Shown: in pieces, positions 9,849 to 18,662 of the stretch
How the letters are laid out: each line of letters opens with the position of its first letter
How positions within the stretch are numbered: the first letter of the stretch is position 1
DNA from: Sedimentisphaerales bacterium
Lineage (GTDB): Bacteria > Planctomycetota > Phycisphaerae > Sedimentisphaerales > SM23-30
Reading direction: 5' to 3'
Assembly (NCBI GenBank): GCA_016928435.1
Contig: JAFGKT010000064.1
Span: 66,753-117,680, forward strand
DNA length: 50,928 bases
Notes under the pieces: generated by a model
The model's input: the letters and a program-made list of their open reading frames with translations, nothing else
Database searches by the model: none
Told to the model about the DNA's origin: nothing
Made by a program: the position numbers and the translations under genes

Positions 9849-10532
9849 TTACCATGTAGTGAACGGATCCACCCATTTTTCCCCGCGAATGATCAAAGTG
9901 AAAACCTGATTCGAATCTTGGTTCAAGAATATTCGGCATTTACCCAAGCTCTGATGCGTATAAGAAAACCCCCGCTCATCTGTCATTTGCACCGCTTCAC
10001 GCGGGTTCTCCGATATTGCCAACAGTCCCATCCCTAATGCCGTAAACGACATCCCCATCATAGATTCCGTTGCCACATCCTCTGAAAACGGTGCAGCATC
10101 CTGAACCATCATCTCATGGCAATAACGCAAGATAGCTTCCAAACGCCGTGTCTCGTTTTCGTAAGGCGCATCCAGCACCTCCTGTGGCACCAACGTTTGT
10201 GTCCGCATGTACAAGTTCTCTTTCAGGAACCAAATCGATTGTTGGCTGCGCGTCTGTACATAGTGCAGTCGTTCTGTCGTCGAATCAGTAGAGCTGAAAC
10301 ACACGATTCCCGCTTCGCGCGTGTAGGCTTGCGTATCATAGACCGATATCGCATTGGCTGTGTGCATCATCCCTTCGTCCGGCAGAGCCCCCAACACTTC
10401 AGCCGCCGTACTGGTGCCAACCTGAATTTGTGAAAATGCTTGCTCCAATACCAACGCTTCCTGCTGACACCCGCCGGCCAAAACCACCAGACCCATCAAG
10501 CCTATAAAAATCACACCCATTACTTTGTTCAT
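9849..10532 (-). CDS. Lipoprotein of unknown function
   Basis: 227 residues. The N-terminus is a lipoprotein signal (VIFIGLMGLVVLAGGCQQEA) with lipobox LAGGC, so the mature protein should be lipid-anchored at about residue 22. The remainder is soluble, with no motif I recognise. A segment FSQIQVGTSTAAEVLGALPDE resembles the small 'outer-membrane assembly lipoprotein' fold at the start of BamE-like proteins, but this is a weak likeness. AGGAG precedes the ATG, and a strong promoter is at 10600-10628, overlapping the end of the upstream gene. Confidence 0.75.
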   Translation of the reverse strand: MNKVMGVIFIGLMGLVVLAGGCQQEALVLEQAFSQIQVGTSTAAEVLGALPDEGMMHTANAISVYDTQAYTREAGIVCFSSTDSTTERLHYVQTRSQQSIWFLKENLYMRTQTLVPQEVLDAPYENETRRLEAILRYCHEMMVQDAAPFSEDVATESMMGMSFTALGMGLLAISENPREAVQMTDERGFSYTHQSLGKCRIFLNQDSNQVFTLIIRGEKWVDPFTTW

Positions 10533-10599
10533 GCCTGAAACTCCTGCTTAAGAGACTCTTTCAGTTATTCTGTTGCCATAAAGATCTGAATATGCTCCG

Positions 10600-10628
10600 C
10601 TTATACTCTCAAACGCCGTCTCTGTCAA
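10600..10628 (-). promoter_or_regulatory. Promoter of the lipoprotein gene
   Basis: TTGACA at 10623-10628 and TATAAG at 10600-10605 on the minus strand, 17-base spacer. It lies just past the stop of the GlmU-like gene and about 70 bases before the lipoprotein ATG, so the lipoprotein has its own transcription start. Confidence 0.6.
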
Positions 10629-10634
10629 CTTACC

Positions 10635-11912
10635 TTAGCTGCCGTTTGTCACCTCAGCCGCCTGCTCGTGACCTATCTCATACTCTTTCGCCAATGACGC
10701 TATCGCTACAAATAGCTCACGCATCGCCGCGGTCAGCTCCACATTTCGCCTACCCATCACCGTTTCTGCTACCGCCACGGTTTTTTCCGGTATCGCTTCA
10801 GCTCGCCCCTCATCCGTCAGCCAACTAAAAGAAGGCAAAAACCGCGGTGCGAACTTATCCGAAAACACACTGCACGCAAACCCCACTACACTGCCCGTGC
10901 TGAACATCGTATTTACGCTGGTTTTCGAATGGTCACCCATCGTCAGCCCCACAAACATCTCTCCGGAGTCCACTTCTTGGCCGTTTATCGGCACTCGCAC
11001 CGCACCATAGGTGTTCTTCAGATCCGAATTCACCGTATCCGCCGCCAAATTCACCCACTCGCCAATATAACTGTGCCCCAAAAAACCATCATGCTGTTTG
11101 TTCGAATAGCCGTGAATAATCGAAGATTCCAACTCGCCTCCCACTTTGCAAACCTTCCCGATGCTCACCCCTTCATTTATCACCGCGCCGGGCTGAATTA
11201 TGCTGTTATCGCCTATATAGAGTGGGCCTTCCAAAGTGCAATTAGGTCGTATCGTAACATTGCTCCCAATCATTATCGGACCCGCCTCAGCGTCCAGCAC
11301 CGTACCAGGCTTGACCACACTGCCCGACCCCACGCTTATATTCTCGCGCGCCAGCAAATGAACCCCTTCGCATATTCGCCCCGCTATCCCGTCTTTGCTT
11401 CTGTGCCCCCAGTCGCTTTCCAACGCCTTTATGTTGTTATGCACCAAATCCCAAGGATATCGTATCAGTTTTATCTGTGTCTTTTCGCTTTGCACCCCCG
11501 CCAGAGCCCGCTTCAGTTTCGCTTCATCCAGAAAAACCTCAGCCGTCAGCTTGCCAGCCAAATCCGCGTCCGCCCAAACGTACGCCAATTCCTCCCCGCT
11601 GTACCCTGCTTTGTTTCCTCCCTCAATCTTGATCGTGTCAAATAGCAGGCATCGTCCGTTCACAAACAGCGTCCGCCCCTTATTGCCCAATTGTGGATAA
11701 ACCTCCCCGATTTGTCGTTCTCTGGTTACTTCAGCCAATACTTCTCGAACCAGCAAGCCCAGCCGATCCTGATCCTGCACACCGCAAATTCGTTCCAATA
11801 AACTTTGGCACCCGCAACGCAATTCAAAAACCGCCCGCCAGTAAACCAAAGGCAAAAGACGACTAAAACCATAGTCCTCAAAAACCACTAGATTATAATC
11901 ACCATTTTGCAT
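10635..11912 (-). CDS. GlmU-like sugar-1-phosphate nucleotidyl/acetyltransferase
   Basis: About 425 residues in two parts. The N-terminal part is a variant nucleotidyltransferase (VVFEDYGFSRLLPLVYWR, then VFELRCGCQSLLERI), like the alternative bacterial GlmU family found outside Proteobacteria. The C-terminal part is a left-handed parallel beta-helix with hexapeptide repeats, for example GPIMIGSNVTIRPNCTLEGP, LYIGDNSIIQPGAVI and SIGKVCKVGGE, typical of acetyltransferases that act on glucosamine 1-phosphate. A role in making UDP-N-acetylglucosamine is likely but inferred. The start is either the ATG at 11912, which fits family N-termini, or the one at 11930; neither has a clear ribosome site. 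Confidence 0.8.
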   Translation of the reverse strand: MQNGDYNLVVFEDYGFSRLLPLVYWRAVFELRCGCQSLLERICGVQDQDRLGLLVREVLAEVTRERQIGEVYPQLGNKGRTLFVNGRCLLFDTIKIEGGNKAGYSGEELAYVWADADLAGKLTAEVFLDEAKLKRALAGVQSEKTQIKLIRYPWDLVHNNIKALESDWGHRSKDGIAGRICEGVHLLARENISVGSGSVVKPGTVLDAEAGPIMIGSNVTIRPNCTLEGPLYIGDNSIIQPGAVINEGVSIGKVCKVGGELESSIIHGYSNKQHDGFLGHSYIGEWVNLAADTVNSDLKNTYGAVRVPINGQEVDSGEMFVGLTMGDHSKTSVNTMFSTGSVVGFACSVFSDKFAPRFLPSFSWLTDEGRAEAIPEKTVAVAETVMGRRNVELTAAMRELFVAIASLAKEYEIGHEQAAEVTNGS

Positions 11913-12170
11913 TCTTGTACCAACCATCATTTATAGATTTACCACTGCCTGCAATTCCTGATCTGCTTTTAGTTCTGGGCCGCCTTGTCCGAATCACAAC
12001 ACAAAAACAAACCCTGAATTATTATTATCGAACTTTTCCCCCCTCGCTTATAGCTTTTGCAAATTATCCCCCCGACTCCAGATACGATAAATTCCTCTAT
12101 AAACTAATGCCGCTTAATAATACTGATAATCGTCTTGCCCCATGACGCTATCCCCTCTCTTTCCGCGCAT

Positions 12171-12202
12171 AAAAAAAGGCCGCCCTAACAAGGACAGGCC
12201 TT
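12171..12202 (-). terminator. Rho-independent terminator of the 6S RNA gene
   Basis: On the minus strand, a GC-rich stem GGCC-T-GTCCT / AGGGC-GGCC with a TGTT loop is followed by seven T. It lies directly after the putative 6S RNA and also prevents transcription from running into the GlmU-like gene. Confidence 0.8.
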
Positions 12203-12409
12203 AGTATCGAAAGAGATGCCTCCACCGCAATGCCGTCCGACCGGCCATTTTCGAACCCAGTATTTCAAAGTGGGTAACCGTTGCTAGCATTCGATTATCC
12301 TGACAAGCAGGCGCAACCGAATCACATAGGCCTGATTCCCCGAAACATGGGCATAGGTTCTGAAAATAAAACCAGCCGTAACGAACATGGCAGAGGTGCT
12401 CTTACAACA
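12203..12409 (-). ncRNA. ssrS: Putative 6S RNA (about 207 nt)
   Basis: A gene-free stretch behind pheT carries a complete small-RNA transcription unit: strong promoter, about 207 bases, terminator. On the minus strand the ends pair (AAGAG with CTCTT, CCTC with GAGG), and the 5' arm holds TGTTCG followed by GGCTGG, which pairs with a 3' CCGGTC. The 3' arm GGCATCTC is very close to the 3' closing arm of E. coli 6S RNA, and ATGTTCG occurs at the equivalent 5' position there. 6S RNA mimics an open promoter and binds the housekeeping RNA polymerase in stationary phase. The identification is by eye; no covariance model was run. Confidence 0.65.
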
Positions 12410-12415
12410 TCAACT

Positions 12416-12444
12416 ACTATAACATTTTCATCATCGGAAATCAA
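12416..12444 (-). promoter_or_regulatory. Promoter of the putative 6S RNA
   Basis: TTGATT at 12439-12444 and TATAGT at 12416-12421 on the minus strand with exactly 17 bases between. The predicted first base is near 12409, which matches the 5' end of the folded RNA. Confidence 0.7.
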
Positions 12445-12559
12445 CCCACATTTTCTATAAAAAACCTTGTGGGCCCTAAGCCGCATTCCCAAGTCTTTCT
12501 TAATGTCACGCGTTTTTATGTTCGTAATATCAATTGCGTTACTTCCGTAATCGCCGAAG

Positions 12560-14575
12560 TTACAGTGTCCGTAAAGTCGCCCCCAACTCTTTTTCCAACG
12601 CGCCTAAGATAACCTTCTCCTGCTCGTCCACTTGTTCGTGCGTTAGCGTTTCTTCGCCGCGTCTAAACATCATCGAAAGCGTCAAACTCTTCATGCCTTT
12701 TTCGATGCCTTTGCCGCGATATATATCCACAAACTCCAACTGTCGCAAATCCGCGACCTTTTGTTCACGCACCACTTTTTCCACTTGCGCCCACGCCACC
12801 GATTCATCCAGCACCAAAGACAAATCCCGCGTAATCCCCGGAAACCGCGCCAATGGTTCCAACTTCGTTTCGTTGCTTTCCAACGGTATCAATTCCGCGA
12901 AGCGTATCTCCGCTCCGCAAACATCGTTCTCCAAATCGAACGCCTTTAGTATCTTCTCGCTCATCTTACCTGCCGTGCCGATAGCTTGCCCGTTTACTTT
13001 CACCACCGCGCCGCAACCGTCCGCCGCCCAAACCAAATCGTCCGTCGGTTCGCAGCTCACCGTTGCGTGTTTATCCAACCCGCTTACTATCGCTTCTATC
13101 ACCCCGCGCAATTCTTGAAAGCTGCCATCGGTCAGCAGCCCCAACGAAATAGTCTCTTTTGGCAAAACATTCCCGCTGTCTGGTTCATGCACTGCCGCCA
13201 GTTCATAAAAATCACAATGGCCGTTGCCCACCGCTTGGTTGCGTTGTCGCGCCGCCATCAGTGCAGGCAGCAAACTATGCCGCAGCGCGTTATTGCTTTT
13301 GCGCGTAAAATCTTTCACACGTACCGGCTCATAACCTTCCGCCGCGAACAATCCAATGTGTCCGTCATCAATAAAGCCCACGCTGATCGTTTCATAATAC
13401 CCGCAGCCCAGCAGCGTGTTAGTCACGTTTGCCCGTGTGCGCTGATAAGCGTCAGGCGTTGTCACGGTGATAGTTATATTTTCTTCCGTCGGAATATTTT
13501 CAAATCCATAAATCCGAATTACTTCTTCGATCAAGTCCGGCTCGCGCGTAATATCCGACCGCCAGCTAGGCCTTATGCAAGTCACCACCCCATCCGCCAG
13601 CCTCGGCTGCAAACCCAACCCCGTCAAAATCTCCATCACTTCATCGTCCGGCACCTTTATCCCCAGCAACCGCTCCAGTCGCGCCAGCCGCATCGTCACT
13701 TCCAACTCTTCCCATCGCGTAGGCCAAACATCGATAACTCCCGGCGCCGCCTTACCGTCCGCCAGTTCTACCAGCAGCGCTGTCGCTCGCCGCGATGCCC
13801 AATCCGCCGTCACAATATCCACCGTCCGCTCGAACCTGAACGATGATTCACTGCCCAGTGTCAGCGCCCGCGATGTACTTCGCACACTCAACGGCTCAAA
13901 ATGCGCACTCTCCATCAATATCGTTTTTGTCGTGTCCGCAACTTCGCTGTTCACGCCCCCCATCACTCCCGCCAGCGCCACCGGCTTCTCCGCGTCAGCG
14001 ATCACTAGCATCTTATCCGTCAGCTCAACCATACTATGGTCGATCATCTCCATCTTTTCCCCCTGCTTGGCCCGCCGCACAATAATCTTCCCGCCCGCCA
14101 ACTGCTCATAATCAAAACTATGCAACGGCTGCCCCACCTCCATCATCACATAATTGGTAATATCCACTACATTATTGATCGACCGTATCCCCACCGCCGC
14201 CAACCGCCGCACCATCCAATCAGGACTCGCCCCCACCTTCACCCCGTCAATCACCCGTGCCGTATATCGCCCGCACAAATCCTCTGCCTCATTCGCTACC
14301 GAAGTCCACTCCGTCACATCCTTACCAGCTTCAGCATAATCAACGCTAGGCAGCTTCAGCTCCGCACCCGTCACCGCCGCTACTTCCCGCGCTATGCCAA
14401 TATGCCCCAAGCAGTCAGGCCGATTCGACGTTATCTCAATGCTAAGCACCCAGTCGTCACCAACCGCTTCGACTTCCTCGACTTCAAAACCCGCCCGAGT
14501 CAACAAGTCACTCAGTTGCTCCGCCCCATCATTATAGTCAACATACTGTCTCAGCCACTCTAGCGAAATCTGCAT
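12560..14575 (-). CDS. pheT: Phenylalanyl-tRNA synthetase beta subunit, lacking the tRNA-binding domain
   Basis: Beta subunit of the enzyme that charges tRNA-Phe; 671 residues against the usual 790-800. After MQISLEWLRQYVDYNDGAEQ the chain goes straight to the B3/4 editing domain (ITSNRPDCLGHIGIAREVAA). The EMAP-like tRNA-binding domain that normally interrupts this region is therefore absent. The B5 domain (LLGIKVPDDEVMEILTGLGL), the catalytic-like core (DITREPDLIEEVIRIYGF) and the C-terminal anticodon-binding domain (FPGITRDLSLVLDE) are present. The ATG at 14575 has GGAAGG upstream. No pheS adjoins it; the partner must be elsewhere. Confidence 0.95.
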   Translation of the reverse strand: MQISLEWLRQYVDYNDGAEQLSDLLTRAGFEVEEVEAVGDDWVLSIEITSNRPDCLGHIGIAREVAAVTGAELKLPSVDYAEAGKDVTEWTSVANEAEDLCGRYTARVIDGVKVGASPDWMVRRLAAVGIRSINNVVDITNYVMMEVGQPLHSFDYEQLAGGKIIVRRAKQGEKMEMIDHSMVELTDKMLVIADAEKPVALAGVMGGVNSEVADTTKTILMESAHFEPLSVRSTSRALTLGSESSFRFERTVDIVTADWASRRATALLVELADGKAAPGVIDVWPTRWEELEVTMRLARLERLLGIKVPDDEVMEILTGLGLQPRLADGVVTCIRPSWRSDITREPDLIEEVIRIYGFENIPTEENITITVTTPDAYQRTRANVTNTLLGCGYYETISVGFIDDGHIGLFAAEGYEPVRVKDFTRKSNNALRHSLLPALMAARQRNQAVGNGHCDFYELAAVHEPDSGNVLPKETISLGLLTDGSFQELRGVIEAIVSGLDKHATVSCEPTDDLVWAADGCGAVVKVNGQAIGTAGKMSEKILKAFDLENDVCGAEIRFAELIPLESNETKLEPLARFPGITRDLSLVLDESVAWAQVEKVVREQKVADLRQLEFVDIYRGKGIEKGMKSLTLSMMFRRGEETLTHEQVDEQEKVILGALEKELGATLRTL

Positions 14576-14707
14576 CACAAAAACCTTCCACACAAGTAAT
14601 TTTCATTCAATCATCTGCCGCCCGCCGTCTCCGACCAGCGAACCCCCAATCATAACTATCCCCTCCAAAACTGTCAACGATCACCACCTTGCCCTGAAAA
14701 ATCCCAT

Positions 14708-14734
14708 GTAGGATGGGCTCATCAGCCCATGCGG
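14708..14734 (+). repeat. REP-like hairpin, GTAGGATGGGCT-AGCCCATGC family, copy a
   Basis: Short palindrome with stem ATGGGCT/AGCCCAT and flanks GTAGG and GCGG. Other copies are at 20557, 32393, 34422 and 43809. Copies a and b face one way; the three right-hand copies face the other. Confidence 0.75.
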
Positions 14735-14793
14735 CTTACTGTAAATGTCTGCCCAAACTATTGTTACCGCCCAATTTCCTGCCCCTTACTCTC

Positions 14794-14822
14794 TTTACCT
14801 CTACCCCGCGCGCCTCTATAAT
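14794..14822 (+). promoter_or_regulatory. Promoter of dsbD
   Basis: TTTACC at 14794-14799 and a consensus TATAAT at 14817-14822, 17-base spacer. The predicted transcript starts near 14829, which excludes an in-frame ATG at 14745 as the dsbD start. Confidence 0.7.
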
Positions 14823-14870
14823 ACGGTACCGAAGCCAAATACCCAGCGGTTCCCATTACGGAGGTCCACA

Positions 14871-16754
14871 ATGTCCCGCCGATCGAAATCACCTTTTAAC
14901 CTCATTTTCACCGCCTCCCTGCTCCTGACACTATTGGCCCTCCCCACTTTTGCCCAGATCGCGACACCTCGTCTGCCCGGCACTGCATCTCGCCTGCCTG
15001 CCATCGACCGCGTTTCCGACCAGCAGCCCATCACCCTCGAACTCGTCCCCCAATACGCCGCCGTCGCGCCAGGCCAAACCTTCTATCTCGCCCTCGTCAT
15101 CGAACTCGCCCCCGATTGGCACATTTACGCCCACGAAAACCCCGGATACGGCCTCCCCACCGAAATCACCCCCCTCGCTGACCCCTGCTTCACCTTCGGC
15201 TCGCCTCTTTACGCCCCCGGCTACCTCCACCAATACCCAGACGACACCGTCGAGCAGCTCTACGCCTCCGGCCCCGTCGCCTACCTCCCCGTCAGCATCA
15301 ACTCCGCCGCTCTGCCCGATCCGCTCCCTGCCTCCGTCACCATCCAAATCGACATCGACGGCCAACTCTGCCAAGATAACGGCGTCTGCCAAATCTGGTC
15401 CCCAACCATCCAAGCCGTCGTTCCCCTCGCCGCTGAACCTTCAACCGAACTAAATCAACCCGAAGTCTTCGCCCAGCTTCCCTCCATCATCGCCGCCGCC
15501 CAAGCCGACCAAGCTGCCCCCGCCGACACCTCCGCCATCTCTTCCTCCGACTGGCTCACCCCAATCGGCCTAGCAATACTCGTCGGCCTAGTCATGAACC
15601 TCATGCCCTGCGTCCTGCCCATCATACCCATCGTCGTCATGACCCTCGTCAACAGTTGCGCGCCGCCTGCGGATCAACCCGCCTCCGCCAAACCACGCAA
15701 AACCATCTTCGTAGGCCTAGCCTTCGCCGCCGGCATCATGCTTGTATTCGCGGGCCTGGCAATCCTCATGTCAGTATTCAAACTTGTCTGGGGCCAGCAA
15801 TTCCAATCCAATACTTTCAAATTCATCCTCCTAATGATTGTCTTTGTCCTTAGCCTCTCCATGTTCGGCTTGTTCGAGATCGTCCTGCCCGCGCGATTAG
15901 CCAACATCTCCGTCAAACGCAAAGGCTATCTCGGCGCCTTCGGCATGGGTATGCTCGCAACCTTACTCGCCACCCCTTGCGGCGCTCCTCTGCTAACCCC
16001 CGTCCTCGTCTGGTCACTCGCCAAACCGCTATTTGTCACCATTATCGTCTTTCTCGTCATCGGCCTCGGCATGGCTCTGCCCTACGTCATCCTCACCGCT
16101 TCCCCCGCCCTCATCAACCGCATTCCCAAGGCTGGCAATTGGATGATCATCCTCAAATACGCCATCGGTTTCGCCATGCTCGCCTTTGCAGCGTACCTCT
16201 TATTGCTCTTCCCCGCCGATTGGCACGCCGATCTGCTCTACTTCTGCATTATTATCGCCTTCTGTGTTTGGCTCGCCTTCAAAGCCGTCACTCCCGTCAC
16301 TGCCCCCGCTCGGCGTATAATTGCCCGCCTCGCCGCCCTCGTTATCATCATCGTAGCTTCCATCTTTTTGTTCTCTGCACCGCCCGCTTCGCACGTCCCA
16401 ACTCACGATCTCAGCCAACTTGATATTTTGCTCCAAGAGCGTCCCGTTGTGGTCAAGTTCACTGCCAACTGGTGTAAAAACTGCAGTGTCATCGATCGTA
16501 CCATTTATCAAACTCAGACTTTTGCCGACGCCCTCGCTGATGTCAACGGCGCCCTCATCATCGTCGATCTGTCCAACCAAGACCCCCAACTCGTCGCCTA
16601 CCTCCATCAGCTCTCCGGCCAAGTACTCCCCTTCGCCGCCGTCTTCTCCCCCAACGATCCCGACAATCCCATCCTCCTGCGCGACTTCTATTCTATGGAT
16701 GATCTCCTAGAAGCCCTACAAATAGTGCATCAATCTTCTACCCCATCTCCATAA
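14871..16754 (+). CDS. dsbD: Thiol:disulfide interchange protein DsbD
   Basis: Carries reducing power from cytoplasmic thioredoxin to the periplasm, for cytochrome c maturation or disulfide repair. 627 residues. A signal peptide (FNLIFTASLLLTLLALPTFA) is followed by an N-terminal periplasmic domain with a cysteine pair (GQLCQDNGVCQI), a central membrane domain with the two buried cysteines (NLMPCVLPII at about 240 and ATPCGAPLL at about 368), and a C-terminal thioredoxin domain with WCKNC (FTANWCKNCSVID). All six redox cysteines are present. The ATG at 14871 follows GGAGG, and a consensus promoter lies upstream. A small two-CxxC gene follows after 17 bases. Confidence 0.93.
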   Translation: MSRRSKSPFNLIFTASLLLTLLALPTFAQIATPRLPGTASRLPAIDRVSDQQPITLELVPQYAAVAPGQTFYLALVIELAPDWHIYAHENPGYGLPTEITPLADPCFTFGSPLYAPGYLHQYPDDTVEQLYASGPVAYLPVSINSAALPDPLPASVTIQIDIDGQLCQDNGVCQIWSPTIQAVVPLAAEPSTELNQPEVFAQLPSIIAAAQADQAAPADTSAISSSDWLTPIGLAILVGLVMNLMPCVLPIIPIVVMTLVNSCAPPADQPASAKPRKTIFVGLAFAAGIMLVFAGLAILMSVFKLVWGQQFQSNTFKFILLMIVFVLSLSMFGLFEIVLPARLANISVKRKGYLGAFGMGMLATLLATPCGAPLLTPVLVWSLAKPLFVTIIVFLVIGLGMALPYVILTASPALINRIPKAGNWMIILKYAIGFAMLAFAAYLLLLFPADWHADLLYFCIIIAFCVWLAFKAVTPVTAPARRIIARLAALVIIIVASIFLFSAPPASHVPTHDLSQLDILLQERPVVVKFTANWCKNCSVIDRTIYQTQTFADALADVNGALIIVDLSNQDPQLVAYLHQLSGQVLPFAAVFSPNDPDNPILLRDFYSMDDLLEALQIVHQSSTPSP

Positions 16755-16771
16755 CCATCAAGGAATCTCCC

Positions 16772-16983
16772 ATGTCCTCCGAAATCACTGAAAAAGACCG
16801 CAAACGTGCCCAAGCCTGTCTCAATTGCCCCGCCTGCAAACACGCCCGCAAAAACAAAAAGGCATTATCTTCTGGTTCGTCAAAATCATCGAAGGCTCTC
16901 TCTGCCCTCAGTGCAAAGCCTACAAAAAAGTCTATGGCCGCCCCGCTCACCAACCCATCCCCACCAAAAAATCCACCCGTTAA
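16772..16983 (+). pseudogene. Small double-CxxC protein with a -1 frameshift
   Basis: From the ATG at 16772 the frame gives MSSEITEKDRKRAQACLNC and a first metal-binding-like pair (CLNCPACKHARK), then turns into serine/lysine/proline-rich nonsense. Moving back one base at the AAA AAG around 16856-16861 restores sense: GIIFWFVKIIEGSLCPQCKA with a second CxxC, then YKKVYGRPAH, to a stop at 16981-16983. The joined product is about 70 residues with two CxxC pairs and looks like a small zinc-binding protein. Either the gene carries a real 1-base lesion or it uses programmed -1 slippage at C AAA AAG. It is placed right after dsbD, so a redox or metal link is possible. Confidence 0.6.
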
Positions 16984-17021
16984 GCCAATCCCCTCCCTTC
17001 CCCAACGCCTCGGAGAATCTT

Positions 17022-17735
17022 ATGCCTGCTCCAAAGAAGACCGCCTCGAAGAACACCAACCCCGTCAAAGCCTTCAAACCCACCATCGCCCAACTAAAAG
17101 AAGCACCTGCCCGTGCCCAAGCCATCCTCCCTATCCTTCGAAAAACCTATCCCCAAGCCGCCTGCGCTCTGGTCCACAAAAACCCCCTGCAACTCTTGGT
17201 CTCGACCATCCTCTCAGCCCAATGCACCGATCAACGCGTCAACATCGTAACTAAAGACCTGTACCAAAAATACCGCACCGCTCAGGATTTCGCTCAAGCG
17301 CCCCTGCCTCAACTCGAAGCCGCCATTCGCTCCACCGGTTTCTTTCGCAACAAAGCCAAAAACATCAAAGCCGCCGCCCAAGACATCGTCACCAAACATC
17401 AAGGCCAAGTCCCCGCGACTCTCGAACAACTCACCGCCCTCGCCGGCGTCGGGCGCAAAACCGCCAACGTCGTACTAGGCAACGCCTTCAACATCCCCGC
17501 CGTCGTCACCGATACCCACGTCATCCGCCTGTCGCGTCTCCTTGCCCTCTCCAAAAACTCCGATCCCGTAAAACTCGAATTCGACCTCATGGAATTATTC
17601 CCCCAAAAACATTGGACCCTTCTAGGTCACCTGCTAATCTTTCACGGCCGCGCCGTCTGCACCGCCCGCTCACCGCGTTGTCCCGATTGCCCTCTACTCA
17701 AACATTGCCCGTTCGGCCAAAAGTCTATATCTTAA
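17022..17735 (+). CDS. nth: Endonuclease III (DNA glycosylase/AP lyase)
   Basis: Removes oxidised pyrimidines and cuts the abasic site in base-excision repair. About 237 residues. The helix-hairpin-helix with the catalytic lysine is LAGVGRKTANVVLGNAF, the catalytic aspartate is in VVTDTHVIRLSRLL, and the C-terminal iron-sulfur loop has C-x6-C-x2-C-x5-C (CTARSPRCPDCPLLKHC). The ATG at 17022 has GGAG six bases upstream. A longer reading from 16806 runs through the frameshifted small gene and is an artefact. The lysine-rich N-terminal extension (PAPKKTASKN) is a little longer than in E. coli Nth. Confidence 0.95.
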   Translation: MPAPKKTASKNTNPVKAFKPTIAQLKEAPARAQAILPILRKTYPQAACALVHKNPLQLLVSTILSAQCTDQRVNIVTKDLYQKYRTAQDFAQAPLPQLEAAIRSTGFFRNKAKNIKAAAQDIVTKHQGQVPATLEQLTALAGVGRKTANVVLGNAFNIPAVVTDTHVIRLSRLLALSKNSDPVKLEFDLMELFPQKHWTLLGHLLIFHGRAVCTARSPRCPDCPLLKHCPFGQKSIS

Positions 17736-17751
17736 ACATTATATTGGGTGG

Positions 17752-17776
17752 CACCCCTTCACGAAGTTAAGGGGTG
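17752..17776. repeat. Hairpin CACCCCTT/AAGGGGTG after nth
   Basis: 8-bp perfect stem, 9-base loop, in the 102-bp gap between nth and the hydrolase gene. It lacks a T run on the plus strand, so it is probably a dispersed hairpin rather than a terminator. Confidence 0.4.
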
Positions 17777-17837
17777 TCTAAAAAAACTATCGTTGCCGTC
17801 TCGTTAATCGCAAATCATTATCTACTAAACTGATTTT

Positions 17838-18662
17838 ATGACCACCAACCATTCCACCCTAACCATCACCTACCCCGACGGCTACTCCGCTAGCGCCCGC
17901 CTTTTCACTTCACCTAATCCCCGCCGCGCCGTTCTCTACATCCATGGCATCCAATCTCACTCCGGTTGGTACATCGACTCCGCCCAACACCTCCAGCAAA
18001 ACAATTGCACCGTCCTCATGCCCGACCGTCGCGGGTCCGGCCTTAACCAAGCCGACCGCGGCCACGCCCAATCCGCTGCCCAGCTCATCGCCGACCTCGC
18101 CCAAGCCGCCGACCACCTCCGCCAAATATCCGCCTGCGACCAACTCGACATCCTCGCCGTCAGTTGGGGCGCCAAACTCGCCCTCGCCTACGCCGCTCAG
18201 CACCTTGCCCATGTTCGTTCCATCACCCTCGTAGGCCCGGGCCTATGTCCCAAAATCGACATCCGCCTTACCGAAAAAATCGCCGTCGGCCTCCAGGGCC
18301 TAATCGCCCCCCGCAAACTCCACCCCATCCCTCTCACAGACCCTCATCTATTCACCGCCAACCCAGACCGCCAAACCTACATCGCCCAAGACCCTCTCAT
18401 GCTCCGCGAAGCCACCGCTTCCTTCTTCATTGCCTCCAAACGACTAGACTTCCTCGCCCGCGCCGCCGTCGCCCAAATCCATGTCCCCCTCCACCTATTC
18501 CTCGCCGCCCAAGACCGCATCATCAACAATCAAGCCACCCTCGCCTACCTCCAACCCATCCTCACCTCCCAACAAACCTACCCCAACGCCCATCACACCC
18601 TAGAATTCGAACCCGATCCTGTCCATTTCTTCAACGACCTCGCCGCCGCCATCCTAAAATAA
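17838..18662 (+). CDS. Alpha/beta hydrolase (serine aminopeptidase S33 / monoacylglycerol-lipase-like)
   Basis: 274 residues, cytoplasmic. The oxyanion strand is AVLYIHGIQSHSGWY, the nucleophile elbow is LAVSWGAKLALAYA (V-S-W-G instead of G-x-S-x-G in the first position), the acidic residue is in LFLAAQDRIINN, and the histidine is in PNAHHTLEFE. The lid region and the DRRGSGLN segment are like monoacylglycerol lipases and related esterases. No signal peptide is seen. Substrate unknown. It stands alone, with about 100 bp upstream and 250 bp downstream. Confidence 0.82.
   Translation: MTTNHSTLTITYPDGYSASARLFTSPNPRRAVLYIHGIQSHSGWYIDSAQHLQQNNCTVLMPDRRGSGLNQADRGHAQSAAQLIADLAQAADHLRQISACDQLDILAVSWGAKLALAYAAQHLAHVRSITLVGPGLCPKIDIRLTEKIAVGLQGLIAPRKLHPIPLTDPHLFTANPDRQTYIAQDPLMLREATASFFIASKRLDFLARAAVAQIHVPLHLFLAAQDRIINNQATLAYLQPILTSQQTYPNAHHTLEFEPDPVHFFNDLAAAILK

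Noticed and set aside
17752-17776. Hairpin after nth as a terminator
   Set aside because: The stem is good but is followed by TCTAAAAAAA, not a T run, on the nth strand.
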